From NCBI RefSeq assembly GCF_018812025.1, contig NC_063061.1, positions 37,341,366-37,405,365 of the forward strand: a stretch of 64,000 bases of DNA. The letters run 5' to 3'. The DNA comes from Megalobrama amblycephala. Taxonomy: Eukaryota > Chordata > Actinopteri > Cypriniformes > Xenocyprididae. Both the position numbers and the translations under genes were made by a program. The notes beneath the pieces were generated by a model. The model made no database searches, was not told the DNA's origin, and saw only the letters and a program-made list of their open reading frames with translations. Shown piece by piece: positions 12,199-25,069 of the stretch; the first letter of the stretch is position 1, and every line of letters starts with the position of its first letter.

Positions 12199-12539
12199 GT
12201 CCAGATTCAAGACTTCAGATTCTACAGTGAAGATCAGCACAAAAACACATTCTTTCATACACAGAAAATGAGATACTTTGAGAAAGTATAAGATTACACA
12301 AGAGTGTATAAACACACTTATAAATAAATCATGAAAATGTGATTGTGGTTGTTCATCTAGTAGGTTAACCAATCAAATGTCTGAAATTCTTAGAAGCAAT
12401 ATGTTTTAATTTTGTTTTCAAGGTCTTTTATTTTTCTTTCTATTTGTTTCTTGTTTCCTGAGTTTGTATAATAACTAATGATTTTTACAGTGGAAATTAA
12501 TAACTTTTCTTTCTAGAGCTGCTGTACAGTCAAAACAAT

Positions 12540-12625
12540 CTCTGTTCCAGTAATTTCCTATTATCACTGTAAAGCTGCTTTGAAACAATCTTTATTGTAA
12601 AAAGCATATTATAAATGAAGGTGAC
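12540..12625 (+). repeat. LINE 3'-tail-like sequence
   Basis: The phrase 'cactgtaaagctgctttgaa' followed by a 'ttgtaaaaagca...ttataaatgaagg' ending resembles the 3' end of fish L2/CR1-type LINEs. It recurs at 21350-21430 and inverted at 44460-44545. The family call is from memory of the general pattern. Confidence 0.4.
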
Positions 12626-12980
12626 TAAACTTCCATTTGTTACCCCTGGTTGCCATAGTTATTCATTATTTTATTAATAAGAGCACACCTGTTTAGTAAG
12701 AACATGCAGCCGGGCGTGTGTCGTAACACTGTGTCAAGACCGGACAAAGAGAATAGAACCCATTATAATCAGTGATAGTGATTCTACACTGTCAGAAATA
12801 GGGGTACAGTAGGAGTCCATTTCTGTCCCCCAAGGTACAATCTACACTAACGTACCCCATAGGGCTTATTATTGGACCTCAAGGTACATGTTTGTACCTT
12901 TTTGAGGGTCAAAAAGGTACATATATGTTCCCAAGCATATATGTACCGTTTCTTTTAAAGGTTAAGGTACAATATCAAGA

Positions 12981-13182
12981 GACAGCCTCTGCTAAGCCAT
13001 TTTTTTTTTTTGTAAAAGTTGTTTTTTAAAGACTTTAATGATATATAAATGATATATATCATTAAAGATTTTAATGATATATAAAGTTGTTGTTTAAAGA
13101 TTTTAATGATATATCATTAAAATCTTCAAACAACAACTTTTACAAAAAAAAAAAAAAAAAAAATGGCTTAGCAGAGGCTGTC
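12981..13182. repeat. 200-bp hairpin
   Basis: 'gacagcctctgctaagccat' at the left is exactly complemented at the right. A/T homopolymers follow on each side, then a 'taatgatatat' core. Confidence 0.8.
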
Positions 13183-13189
13183 CATCTTG

Positions 13190-14675
13190 CCGGGTGTTAA
13201 AAAGTAACACTGAAGCAGTGTTAAAGTTAATGAGATAATTGATTGATGATTGAGTGATGATTGACAATTAGTGGAGACACCTGATGATAATAAGCAGAAT
13301 CACTGAAGGAAAGAGAGAAAAAAGGATTTAATTAATGTTTTATGGAATGTTTCATTTCAAGTCACCATGAAAGAGGTGAGCGTTTGCTTTAGTTGGGCTC
13401 TTGACTCTTTACTTTTTATTATTAATTTTTCTCTGGCTGCTCCAACTTTGTGTTTGTAAAGCACATTTGTTATGGTCAGAGAAAATAGGATCTGGTAACA
13501 ATATACTTTGGTGATGATATAATCATCATGTGATGGCCTGATGTTGTTTAGAGTCTAAATCTCTGACCCTGTGTTTGATGTGTAGCTTTAGTATTAATGA
13601 TTGTAGTCCTGTGATTTTACAGCTTGAGATCCAACAGCAGTATGACTTCTTTTTTTTAAATAATAGATTGTGAACTGAAACTTCAGTGTTTAAACACACA
13701 CAGACATCAAGAATCAGCATCTGATTCTCAAGAACGGTGACGATAAATAAATACAAAATACTGACAAACAGATCAACTCTGAACATCACAAAACAAGCTA
13801 CTGTCACAACAAAACAACAGAAAAATAAAGCAAACATCAACAATCTACGAAAATTACAGGACAATTCAGCTGCATAATTTATTCATGCAGCAATGCATGA
13901 TGGGAGCCATGGATGAGTTTTGATTGGCTCCCATCATGCACTGCAACATGAAGCACATTGTTTGATTGTCACCATTGTTGAGGGTCACATGCTGATTCTT
14001 GATGTCTGTGTGTGTTTCAAAAAAACCTCTTCAGATTATAAAAGCTCTGCTGGATCTCAAGCAGTAACAGATTTACTATAAAGAAATAATATAACATCTA
14101 TATCACCAGTTAATACTGGAAGTCACCAATGAATCTGGCCATTTCACAATGAGAAAACACAACCATTATGACTGTTCTCCCCAAAGCCTTGTAAACCTAA
14201 ATTGATAACCTTTGGATTACATCACTTTTGGGGAACACAGCTCAGATCATAGTTTCTCTGACCATAACAAATGTGCTTTACAAACACAAAGTTGGAGCAG
14301 CCAGAGATAAATTAATGTTAATAAATAGAGTCAAGAGCCCAACTAAAGGAAATGCTTTTCACCATCATGGTGACTTCAAACTAAACTTTCATTAAAACAT
14401 TAACATCTAAACATCTGTTCATTCTCAGTAAGAACTTTTGTTGATGTATGACAGAAATCAAATCAAACTGGTTAATAATAAGTGTAATAATGTTTAATGG
14501 CTGGAAGTCAGTTGTAGATGTTGTGTCTCTCTCTTTTTCTCTTGTTGTTTCTTCAGTGATTCTGCTTATTATCATCAGGTGTCTCCACTAATTGTCAATC
14601 ATCACTCAATCATCAATCAATTATCTCATTAACTTTAACACCGCTTCAGTGTTACTTTTTAACAACAGGCAAGAT
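13190..14675. mobile_element. 1.5-kb long-inverted-repeat element
   Basis: The left end 'gtgttaaaaagtaacactga' is complemented at 14645-14672, and arms of roughly 500 bases run inward. The interior includes 'gctgattcttgatgtctgtg', which recurs in the hAT-like foldbacks further right. No transposase frame; non-autonomous. Confidence 0.65.
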
Positions 14676-15239
14676 GGAGTCATATGTACACTTTGGGTGT
14701 TCATTTAACGCTGGGGATTTTGCTGTGCATGATGGGAACCACCAATCAAAACTCATCCATGGCTCCCATCATGCATTGCTGCATGAATAAATTATGCAGC
14801 TGAATTGTCCTGTAATTTTCATAGATTGTTCATGTTTGCTTTTATTTTTCTGTTGTTTTGTTGTGACAGTAGCTTGTTTGTGATGTTCAGAGTTGATCTG
14901 TTTGTCAGTATTTTGTATTTATTTATCGTCACCGTTCTTGAGAATCAGATGCTGATTCTTGATGTCTGTGTGTGTTTAAACAATGAAGTTCTGGTGCATA
15001 ATGTATTATTCTTAAAAAAAAAAAAAGTCATACTGATTTTGGGGATTTTGCTGTGCATTATTCCTTCAAAAATACAAACGTGTACATACATGTTCCTCAC
15101 ATATTATGGTAGCCTAGTTTGTGCTGAATACAGTGTAATGACACTTTTGTCATTAATATGTTTATGAACAACTGAAAAAAGCACAAATGTCAGAGCATGT
15201 CAAAACTTCTCCAGGCCCCAAATCAGCCTCAGACTCCAG

Positions 15240-16800
15240 AGGGTTAATGATTACTGCATCAGCAACTAATAAAGTTTCTATAGATTAAGATTAAGTAATA
15301 TATGAATTGTTATTAATTAAATGTGTCATAATGTATTTATTCCTTGTATTAAATACCATATTTTAGTAACTAAAATTGTAAATGAATGTGTTAATTACCA
15401 CAATGGGTTGAAGCCATGTACTTCAACTTCCAGTTGTCTGCATGAATTAATTATCTAATTGAATTGAAAATGTATCATTATGTCATGACTTTACTTGTTG
15501 AGGCACATGACTATTAACTAATTGTTAAGTAATATGTCATTAATGGGTTTTGAAAGTTGCACATGCAGTAAATGTAATGTCAGAGAATGTGTTTAAAAGA
15601 TGGGTAAGTTGGGCTGCACACAAATATCAGCACACCAGAATCTGAACTATTGACCACTGTTACACTGTGTTTAAACTGGATGTGACCATTATCGAGTCAT
15701 GTGACAGAATATTGCAAGTCCATTTGTCCTTCATAACAGAAGTAGCATTTTGTTGTGTCATGTAGCGTTGCCCCGCATCTAGTGTAGCATCACTATCACT
15801 GATTATAATGGGTTCTATTCTCTTTGTCCGGTCTTGACACAGTGTTACGACACACGCCCGGCTGCATGTTCTCAGTGTTCTGCTTTTGAATCCTTGACCT
15901 CAAGCTTAACCTAACATATTCCTGTGCCATGAACAACAAGGTTCTGGATGCAGCAGTTCATCTGGTACAGTGGAATCACGGTTGTAGATGGTTGGAAATT
16001 GAAATCCATGGCTTAGTGTAGATGTCAAACCATAATGACATATTACTTAACAATTAGTTAAAAGTCATGTGCCTCAACAAGTAAAGTCATAACATAATGA
16101 TACATTTGCAAATCATTAGTTAATGATTAATTAAAGCAGACAATTTGAAGTTGAAAATGGCTTCAACCCATTGTGGTAATTAACACATGAACTTATGGTA
16201 TTAGTTACTAAAATATGTTATTAAGGTTCTGTCAGGACCACTATCGTCAAATATGATAGATAATGCATAGAGTTTGTATTGGCGGTATGGTTCTGTTCCT
16301 GGGCAAGAACTCCCTGCGCATCCAGACAGCCTAGCATGGATAAGAGCAGGGAGAGCAGCAATAAACCCCTAGGGTAAACAGAACAGGACCAACATGCAGA
16401 TATCATTAAATGTCATGATTTAACGTACACATATTTCAAGAATTAGTCTGATTCAGGGGAAATAATAAGGCCAATCCTGACTGAAGAGAGGAGGAGCGGG
16501 GGATGGAGGAGGGTAATTTGCTCCTGAGAAATGCAATAGCTGCTGATAATACTGAGGAGCTTATATATAGATGCCGTAATAGGCATCGTATTCCTATAGG
16601 TAAACATAAGTCACCTGGGAGTCAGCTGGTGCAAGCATGACTGACGTGACCTGCCAGAGCTGAAGCTAACGCTAGATAATTAATACATTATGACACATTT
16701 AATTAATAACAATTCATATATTACTTAATCTATTAAACATATAGACTCTATATTAGTTGCTGATGCAGTAATAATTAATTAAGGGTTTAGTTCTTCATGA
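15240..16800. repeat. Degenerate inverted-repeat region
   Basis: 15245-15345 is complemented at about 16675-16785 ('attgttattaattaaatgtg' and its complement). 15420-15560 is complemented at about 16010-16160. The centre (15560-16010 and 16200-16670) shows no gene. Confidence 0.55.
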
Positions 16801-18508
16801 GTCATACATTGACACATGATTATCTGTGCATTAGTTAAGCATGAATTAATGCATATTAGTGCACCTGTATTGTGAAGTGTTACTAACTAATCTAAGGTTT
16901 GGGAGTATGAGCTAATTTACAATTATTAATATGCGTCTATTTAGTCTTGCCTAATAATTTTACAGCTTTTACTGATTTTACAGATTTTTACAGCATTTTA
17001 TAGATTTTACAGCTGAAGGGGAGTCTAACAAAACTACAGGAACCATCTTAGTTTTAAACTTGAATTCCATTTCTTAATGTAAATAATTTACCCTGACACA
17101 ATACTATTTCCATGTTCCCCCTCTGGAGACAATTTCATGCTATTAAATTCATCTGCTTCAGCAAGATCTGTGCCTTGCAAAGACATTTTTTACATTCCCA
17201 AAACATTCAGAGACGGTCATAACCTCCACAGAACATTCAGGATGTTCTCTGTATGTTTAGAGACCCATAATTAATTTGAAACAAGCATGCTTTGAAACTA
17301 AAGCTCATCTAAAGAAAACACTCAACTCCATAACGGTGACTTCAAACTTGATTATTTTCAATAAAACGTCAACATCTAAACTTATGTTAATTCTGATTAA
17401 GTAGTTTTGTATGAAATAAATAAAGTCAGGCTGGTTTGAAATAAGTGTGGATGGTGAGATCTAGAGCAGTGCTTCTCAAACCTGTCCTGGAGGACATTTT
17501 GTCCGTCTCTCTATATCTGACACATCCAGTCTCTAATGAGCTCAAGAGTTGAATCAGGTGTGATAGATATAAATTAGATATTCGATATTAAATGAATATA
17601 AATTAGGATGTTTTACTTTAATTTTACAGTTTTGTTCTGTACCCGCTTTTGCCAGTCTTTGATCATTTTTTAAAAATGTTTTTTTTTTTTTTTTTTTTTT
17701 TTTTAATCGTTTTAATGCCAGGGCATTTCCCCCTTTTTTAACGTTTTTTTTTTTAAATTTTTTTTTACAGTGTACACTGTCTCAGTAAACAAGATCTTGC
17801 AAAGAAAATGAACCGAATAAGAACCAAATCCTTTGTGCAACTTCCCAGAAATTATGGTATTTATGTCTGTAAGACAAGTCCTATAGGAAACTTATAGGAA
17901 TGGTTTCAAAATATGATAGAAATTCTAATTAGAATCCCGTACAGTTTTCATTCTGGAATCCTTTAGGATTTTTTGAAAAGGGCATGGTGCCAAAGACGTC
18001 ACCTGGTAACGTTCCCAGAGACGGTCACAATGTGGAGTTCTTTTAAGGATTGGGGAACGTTATTTGGTGGACCTTCAGGGAACATTCAGGATGTTCTGGG
18101 AATGTTTAGGGGACTATTACTATAGGACGTTCTGTTAACTTCCCAAATGTCCTCTTTGTAACGTTCTTATGTGACCATGAAATAACCAAAATGGAACGTC
18201 CCCCTAAACTCATATAAGGAAACTTGAACTGCAGCACTTTCAGTATTTTCTGTAAAGATTCAGAATTTTCGTCACTTTTAGAGATCTTTTAGGGAACGTT
18301 GTGCAAGGTGATGAAAAGATCGCCTTCTACGTGGTTAAATAATGGAAGAGCATCTGCTCATGTTAGTCCTGTCCTGTCGTTCCTTTCATTTAAAATCATT
18401 ATCTTACACTACTAATTCATTATTTAAAACTGATCATTATTCTGGAGAAGAAACATTTATCGTGAGTGTTTGAGTGTGTCAAGTTTGACTTCACGAAGTT
18501 TTCTTGTT

Positions 18509-18579
18509 GAACCCACCCCTTTCTGAACAGACACAAAAGGAACGGAAACATTGTGATTTCATTCTGTTCCTGAGACAAG
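18509..18579 (+). promoter_or_regulatory. Conserved proximal promoter/5'UTR of gene B
   Basis: Near-identical to the block before genes A, C and D; the GGAACGGAAAC motif is at 18539-18549. Confidence 0.5.
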
Positions 18580-20973
18580 ATGGATCTGCGAGTCTCTGTC
18601 GTTCTTCTTTTCTTTTTTCTCACTGGAGGTACAAAAAACAGCAAGTATTGAATGTATTATTTGGTACACTGAGATCACTGAATGTCTCTCTCTGTCTTTA
18701 AGGATATTCTCTCCAGTGTTATGTGTGCAAACCTGATTTGACGGGTTCCTGTGAAATAAAAGTGGAGACATGTCCAGATGATTGTTCTTTATGTTCATCA
18801 TGTTCAGTGACTCTATCAAATGGTAAGTCCGGTGTGATGTGGAAATTTACATCTGTAGTTTACTGAAAGTTAATATCATCACATAATTGAAATTGTTTGT
18901 GTATTGCAAGAGGAACATGATTTCTGGAATTGATTCTTTTGCCTATTTAGAAAGTTTGTCCTTTTTGCAGGTTACAAAAACTTGACCTTCACAATTAAAG
19001 GGTGTGCAAATAAATGTCAAGATGCGAAAGTACGGACACCAGATGGTATATCAATGGATGTCACCTGCTGTAAGAGTGACTTTTGCAATGCAGCCAGTGC
19101 AGCAGGTATTGGCCTTTGTTTGGCTCCCCCAAAACTGCATGTTTTTTTATTTTGTTTTTTGAAAGCAGATTTAATTGATCGGCAATGAACATGTATTTTT
19201 TAATGATTACTGTTAGTAGTAGTAATAGAATTATTATCCTGCAAACATGCCCCTGGGGTTCATGCTGGTTTTTGTGGGCCCACTTTCATTTCCCACGCTC
19301 TGTTTGGCTGCTTTTTAAAATTTAATGTGAAATTCAATATTATAACTCTGCACAGAAGGAATAAAAATTAATGACGAATTACAGTAATTCACATTTTATA
19401 CAGAAAAATTACTGTATTTTTATACAGTATTTTTCTGTTTTCTTAAATTACTTTCAAATGTATGTAAAATTACAAAAATAATCAGTTAATTAATACAATA
19501 ACAAAACAGTTAGATGATAAACGGTCAAATGACTGGCAGCAACGGCTACCAAACAAAAAACATAAAATTAAAGTAAAATATCCTTATTTAAATAAGCTAA
19601 AAACACTGTCACATGACCAGCATTAAACATTAACAGTTTGACTGTTTCTTTCATACAAAACTTTTAGCTGTTGTTGATGTTTCATTGAAAATAAAGAAGT
19701 TTGAAGTCACTGTTATGGAGGTAAGTGTTCATTTTAGTTAGGCTTTTCTTTGGCTGCTATAACTGTTTCTGAAGCGCATTTAAACATTTTAAGTTGATTA
19801 CTTATTGATTATTTAGTGGCCTGATTCACTGATCTCTGAGTATGTTACCTGTTAGTTTTACAGCAGCCTTATGATATGAAATTATCAGATCAAATTGGAT
19901 AGTTTTTTATTCATTATATAGAAAGTGTTTTGAGCTTTGTATTTTTAGACTCACTCAGACATAAAGAATGGTGACAATAAACAAAAATCTTTTTTTGTGA
20001 CTTTAGTAGCTTGTTTTGTGATGTTCAGAGTTGAATAATTTCTGCATAATGAGAAAAACAGTCAAAACATTACAGAAAGCCAACAGTTCATGCAGTGTTA
20101 TTCTAAGGCTACTATTAAAAATGATTAAACTGATCAGGCTCTCACATGATGACTGAATCATCAATAAGTAATCATCACAATTTAATCAGTTGTTTTTTCT
20201 CACAACCTTTACCATAATAAACTTGCTTCAGAAACACACAGTCACAGCAGCCAGTGAAAAATGAAAGCTAAAAAGCCAAGGGTCAAGAGCCCAAAGCAAA
20301 TGCTCACCTCCATAACGGTGACTTCAAACTTATTATGTTCAATAAAACAAAAACATCTAAACCTCAGTTAATAATAGCTTTGAATGAAAGAAATAAAGTC
20401 AGAGTGGTTTGTAATAAGTGAAGAAGCAGAGATCTAGAGAGATCTGTTAGTGTTTAATGTGAGTTTTGTGAGGTTATCATTGTGCTGGAGAGTAGCTCCT
20501 GTGCTTCAGTCAGTGATTATCCACAAACACTGATGTTCTGCTGCATGTTGATTTATTTAAAGACAGTAACTGTGTAGCTGCTGATGCAGTGATAGTTATA
20601 TTAGCTCATGTGTGATTTACTCTTGTTAGCTGATTGTTAACTAAAAGAGATTTACAAGTTACAGAGAAAGATTTAGGATATTTTACAGTTTTCGTTTGGC
20701 AGATGCTTCTGCTAGTCATTGACCATTTCTTTTTATTGATCTTTATCCATTATTTTCATGAAGGGTAAACGTTTGTCTCCCTGCGCTGCCAGATTTATTG
20801 TTGTAGATTAATGGTGAGGGCTGTCTGCTGGGGGCCTGTAAAAAAGGGCCAGTGCAGGATTGTTTGCAGAATAATTGATACTAATTTCTTCATCATCTTG
20901 ATTAGATGGAGTGTTTAAGGGAAGCTTCCTCCTGCTCTTCTCTCCTCTGCTCTTCTACTTCCTGTTTCAGTGA
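18580..20973 (+). CDS. Ly6/uPAR three-finger GPI-anchored protein, gene B
   Basis: Exons 18580-18628, 18703-18822, 18971-19105 and 20906-20973 (372 nt, 123 codons plus stop), all introns phase 1 with GT-AG ends. The signal peptide is as in gene A with one replacement (I to F). The mature domain opens LQCYVC and ends CCKSDFCNA, the canonical Ly6/uPAR C-terminal signature, with a KNLT glycosylation sequon. I count 12 cysteines, two more than the usual 10; the extra pair lies in the second finger (CPDDCSLCSSC). Exon 4 encodes the GPI-type tail. This is the closest relative of gene D: exons 1 and 4 differ by one base each, while exons 2-3 differ at many replacement sites. Intron 3 contains an inverted repeat. 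Confidence 0.87.
19644..20390. repeat. Long inverted repeat inside intron 3 of gene B
   Basis: Equivalent to the gene A intron 3 hairpin; both arms are present ('gtcactgttatggaggtaag' left, 'cctccataacggtgacttca' right). Confidence 0.65.
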
Positions 20974-21499
20974 GTCCAGATTCAAGACTTCAGATTCTAC
21001 AGTGAAGACCAGCGAATATGAGACACAATCTTTCATACAAAGAAAATGAGATCCTTGAGAAAGTATAAGATTACACAAGAGTGTGTAAACACACTTATAA
21101 ATAAATCATGAAAATGTGATTGTGGTTGTTCATCTAGTAGATTAACCAATCAAATGTCTGAAATTCTTAGAAGCAATATGACTGTCATGGTTTTTCTGTT
21201 TTGATTTTGTTTTCAAGGTCTTTTATTTTTCTTTCTATTTGTTTCTTGTTTCCTGAGTTTGTATAATAACTAATGATTTTTACAGTGGAAATTAATAACT
21301 TTTCTTTCTAGAGCTGCTGTACAGTCAAAACAATCTCTGTTCCAGTAATTTCCTATTATCACTGTAAAGCTGCTTTGAAACAATCTGTATTGTAAAAAGC
21401 ACTTTATAAATGAAGGTGATTAAACGTCATTTTGTTCACCCTGGTTGCCATGGTTATTCATTATTTTATTGTTTAGAGCACATCTGTTTAGTACTGAGT

Positions 21500-22030
21500 T
21501 CATTATCTTGTATATTTACAGTTTTCTACATTCGCTAGGACACATTTCTCAATACTTAGGTCACTCTTCACAGCTCTCTTAACCAACTTTCATCTTGGCA
21601 CAGCAGTTAATTCACATTCAAAATGCACTAAATCTACCAAAACACTTCATTCATTCTTCCAGAACACTAGCAAAAGTTTTCAATCAACAAACACACTTTG
21701 TCAGTCAAAAAAAACCAAAAAAACACTAACATCAGTTAGCATTATACACTGTTTTCTTTTGTAAAATTTCTTCACAAAACAAGAATAATCCTCTCTACTG
21801 CTTATAATTCACTGCAGTTTATGTTACATGATCCATGTTTATATTACAGAACAAAATTATTCCTAAGTTTCCCTTTTGAATAGATGATAATGAAACTGAA
21901 ATACGTGTTCAGTTTCATCAAATTGTTTTGAAATATTTTGTTTTTTTAGATTCAGAATATTTCATCATCACAACTATATTACTGTAGCAAATTTCTGTCT
22001 TATTCAGTTTTGTATTATGTTATTGTTTTG
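21500..22030. repeat. Repeat with Tc1-like terminus
   Basis: Begins near 21516 with 'tacagttttctacattcgct', like the termini at 30831 and 39979. The stretch is inverted at 43955-44400 with few changes. No transposase frame was found. Confidence 0.45.
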
Positions 22031-22034
22031 AACT

Positions 22035-23345
22035 TAAGTTTAATATTTAGGATATATGTTGATTAATAACTTGATTATAAATCATTCAAAAGATATATAT
22101 CGAAGTGGATTCCAGAATCACTTTCACTTTGATATAATTATTCATGTTTATTTCTGTTCAACTTTATTTTTCAATGTTTATAAATTCGTCCACAATTCAG
22201 TGCAACACATGCAGGCCAGAAGTCATTGAAAAGTGAGAACAAGTAAGAAAAAAAAAGAAAAAAAGGTTCAGGTCCAAAATTAATTTAAGGCCCGTTCACA
22301 CCAAAAATGCGATAACTGTAAAGATAACGATAAAGATATAGTTTTAAGAATCGCTCTAAATATAAAAGAACAGCACTGTCCACACCACAGCAATAACAGT
22401 ATAGAGAAACGATATTGTTGGGATCATTTTCAGAATGATTTTTCTTTCCAGCTGTTGAATGATAAAACACTGACAGCCAATCAGAATCCATTCTAATTTA
22501 ATGGCTCGCGCGAATTTAAAATGGCAGCGGAGAAGTTAATTGCGGAGTATATCAAGTATACTTAAGTGTAATTTAAAAAAGACAAAGTATTCTTTCTTAT
22601 TTTTAATTTAAAAGAAGTATAGCACACTTTTTTTTTGCAAGGGAGTCCATCGCATGCAATGACAAATGTTGACTGACGTCACAGGTTCATAATGAGAATC
22701 CCTGATTTTAAGCTTTGTTTAAAGTTTTGTTTGGTTTACATTCTGACACAACCATCACCAAAACTCTGTGTACCTACAGGTCAGTTTGCAAATTTACATA
22801 TTCTTTTCAAAACTGTTATAGTTTTTTTAATTGCTTACACACTAAAAGTGGTACTTGAGGCGACTCTGTGAATCCATTCACTCATTTATCTGATCAGACC
22901 AGTTCTGCTAAACTGCAATACCTAATTTGTTCACTTAGAAACCAAAAAAAGCAGACCATCAAAATAAAGTGTTATTTTATGTTTGTGCTCCCTCTACAGG
23001 TGAATGAGGGGAAGGTGATAAATATGTAAGAGCAACTTAAAGCCAGAAGAGGGCGCTGCGAGAATACAGTCTTTGCAGCATGGACTTTTTCTCCTTGGGT
23101 TCAACACCCATATTTTTAACTAAAACAAACCAATTTAATTTGATCAACAGGTCTGGGATTCACTCCTTCTTTATAATTCCCCATCTTTTAAGAAATCCAC
23201 AGGTTTCTCAATCAAATCAAGTCAATATATTGCTGCTTCTTGCATGTGATTAGAACTTTTTACTCTGAAGTGTGTTTTTCTGATCTGTGTTGATTGCTTT
23301 TATACAAAGACTAAATCATATCACTTGTGACATACAAAGAAAATC
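22035..23345. repeat. Repeat block A, copy 2
   Basis: Same order of phrases as 3541-5050, ending 'tgttgattgcttttatacaa'. It serves as the undisturbed reference for the DIRS, hAT and MITE insertions in other copies. Confidence 0.75.
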
Positions 23346-23690
23346 ATTTATACTTTAATATTTTATATCAGTATTTTTTAATACAAAATATAATAATATT
23401 TTTACATGATTAAAAAAATGTTAAAGCAACTTGAACTTGAATCATTTTTTCCCTCTATTTTTGTATATCTTGATATATCATTTCCATTTTGTTCCCTTAT
23501 ATCACACTGTTCTTTGTTGTTATACCAATTTCATTTTGGGTATGTCATTTTCAGCTTGTGGGGTGCTGTAAAAAGATGATGTTAGTCTTGTTAAAGGATG
23601 ATGATGAATTTTAATAATTCTTGTTTAAATCAATGTGTCTGATCTCAAGTTGAGTTTTCAGGGAATGGAATATCTGTAGGAAATCACATC
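23346..23690. repeat. Repeat flank shared with 62500-62800
   Basis: The last part, 'gggaatggaatatctgtagg' and onward to 'aaatcacat', is shared with 62770-62805; the rest is AT-rich without ORFs. Confidence 0.5.
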
Positions 23691-23789
23691 CAACATATTT
23701 AAGTGACCGTTCATGATTGCACAGAAATTAAGCAGATTGCATTTGAACAGGATATTTCATATCCCACAACAATCAATAAGAGGACATCG

Positions 23790-24420
23790 AACCAACAGGG
23801 GCCGATCCATACATCGCAACGGATCCAGCGTTGCCGCAGAGGCAAGAGAAGTTTGAGGCGGAAGGAGATTCAACACCGGACAGACCACAGACGACTCTCA
23901 CAATTTAGTCTTTAATTTATCTGATCATTCATTAACTGCCTTGTAAATGTCTGTCCTAAATAAGGGTTTGTCTTGTGTTCTTTCACTTCAGATCCTTTTC
24001 AGACTGTTCAAACCTCTTAATTTTTCTGGTCTACTAAATTGAAACATTTTTTCTATAAAGATGACCATCGTGCATCAGTACTGATAACAGACCAGTTTCA
24101 AACCCAAAAGTCAATCTTGTCTCAAACTATGAGTATCACTATTTCTGAAATTGGTATGGGATGCAGAATCACTTTTTCAGACTCTTGACTTTAAAATAAG
24201 ACATAACATCAATAAGTTGGAAAATGAGGCCCTTCACAATTTGAGCAAAAGCAGATATTGTCATCAAGCCAGCAGATAATGGAGGAGGACTGATCTTAAT
24301 GAATTAATCTGATTATGCGGGTGAAATTAGAGGAGAGCTACTGTATCTTACAATCAATCCTGGGAAATGTTTTAAACTTGAAATTGAACATTTATTTTAA
24401 TGTCCCCCTGAAGTCAATAA
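23790..24420 (+). pseudogene. Degraded Penelope-like retroelement fragment
   Basis: Interrupted plus-strand frames read, in order, SHNLVFNLSDHSLTAL, a stop, MSVLNKGLS, and further on DIVIKPADNGGGLILMN, a stop, SDYAGEIRGELL. The order 'NLS..LT....L.KGLS' followed by 'KPADxGG' with a Tyr shortly after is the N-terminal/RT1 region typical of Penelope-like element reverse transcriptases. Several stops and frame changes show it is dead and truncated before the main catalytic RT motifs. It lies in an insertion of about 850 bases (23691-24545) absent from the related copy near 62805. Confidence 0.65.
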
Positions 24421-24545
24421 TTTTATCCCTTAAAACTCATCTTTGATCACCAAGATGACATATTTAAACGTTTTTTTTTTCCTGTGAAAAAAATGTATGC
24501 CTTAAAATAGCTTGAATGTAACTGTACACCCTTACCTCATTTAAT

Positions 24546-25069
24546 ATACACGGATCAATGCATATGCAAATTACCCCCGCCCCACTCGCTCAACTTACTG
24601 AGGTAAACGCTGCACAATGGTATCGCTCTTTGATCGGACACATAACGGTAATTAATACGATTAGCCTTTTGCTTGACTATGTTCATCAAACCGGTAATAA
24701 TGTGTTGCTAATGTTACACAAACCATGTTCCCGTTTGCCATCTCAGTCAGACAGATGCCTTCTAATAATCAGTATCCTTACAAACGCTTTGAGTAACTCA
24801 GAACATCAGTGGAAAAAAAACATATAGTTCATCGTAACGTCATAATATACATCATACACCCGCCATATTGCTAAATATACATGATTTTTCATATCATACC
24901 TACACTGATGTTAGTCTTTCAATGTCATTACCATTTGTAATAAAGGAGAGAATATTTTTGTACTGTATGTAAACATGAAACATGAAGGCTAACATATGAA
25001 TTCTAAACAGTAGAAATCATTCTTGTTTTGTTTGTTATTGTAAACTAGTTGCAAAGTAGAATGAATGAA
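24546..25069. repeat. Repeat shared with 62810-63160
   Basis: 'cactcgctcaac', 'aaacgctgca' and 'ggtaataatgtgttgctaat' recur in the same order near 62850-63010. An ATG frame at 24558-24827 is open here but its reading is not kept in the other copy, so I do not call a gene. Confidence 0.55.

Larger units (their letters stand above)
7331..12690. repeat. Segmental duplication block C, copy 1 (carries gene A)
   Basis: Collinear with 16890-21480, from 'aaggtttgggagtatgagc' through the upstream region, all four exons and introns of gene A, and the 3' region to 'ctggttgccatagttattc'. The inverted copy 44400-47700 carries gene D. The main difference is a 718-bp foldback at 7749-8466 in this copy only. 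Confidence 0.85.
12700..15871. repeat. Composite nested foldback with 91-bp inverted ends
   Basis: 12700-12790 and 15781-15871 are reverse complements with few mismatches (gaacatgcagccgggcgtgt versus its complement). Between them lie a 200-bp hairpin (12981-13182) and a 1.5-kb foldback (13190-14675), so this appears to be a nest of elements. No protein-coding frame is supported. Confidence 0.65.
16890..21480. repeat. Segmental duplication block C, copy 2 (carries gene B)
   Basis: Direct-orientation copy of 7331-12690, alignable by eye from 'aaggtttgggagtatgagc' to 'ggttgccatggttattcatt'. It lacks the foldback at 7749-8466 and the GC-rich insertion near 10330-10530 of copy 1. Confidence 0.85.

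Noticed and set aside
13526..15167. Matching hydrophobic frames near 13526-13864 (-) and 14805-15167 (+)
   Set aside because: They are mirrored arms of a foldback element; the similarity is explained by the inverted repeat, not by coding constraint.
24558..24827. ATG-initiated 89-codon frame
   Set aside because: The related sequence near 62850-63110 does not keep the reading, and composition is not protein-like.
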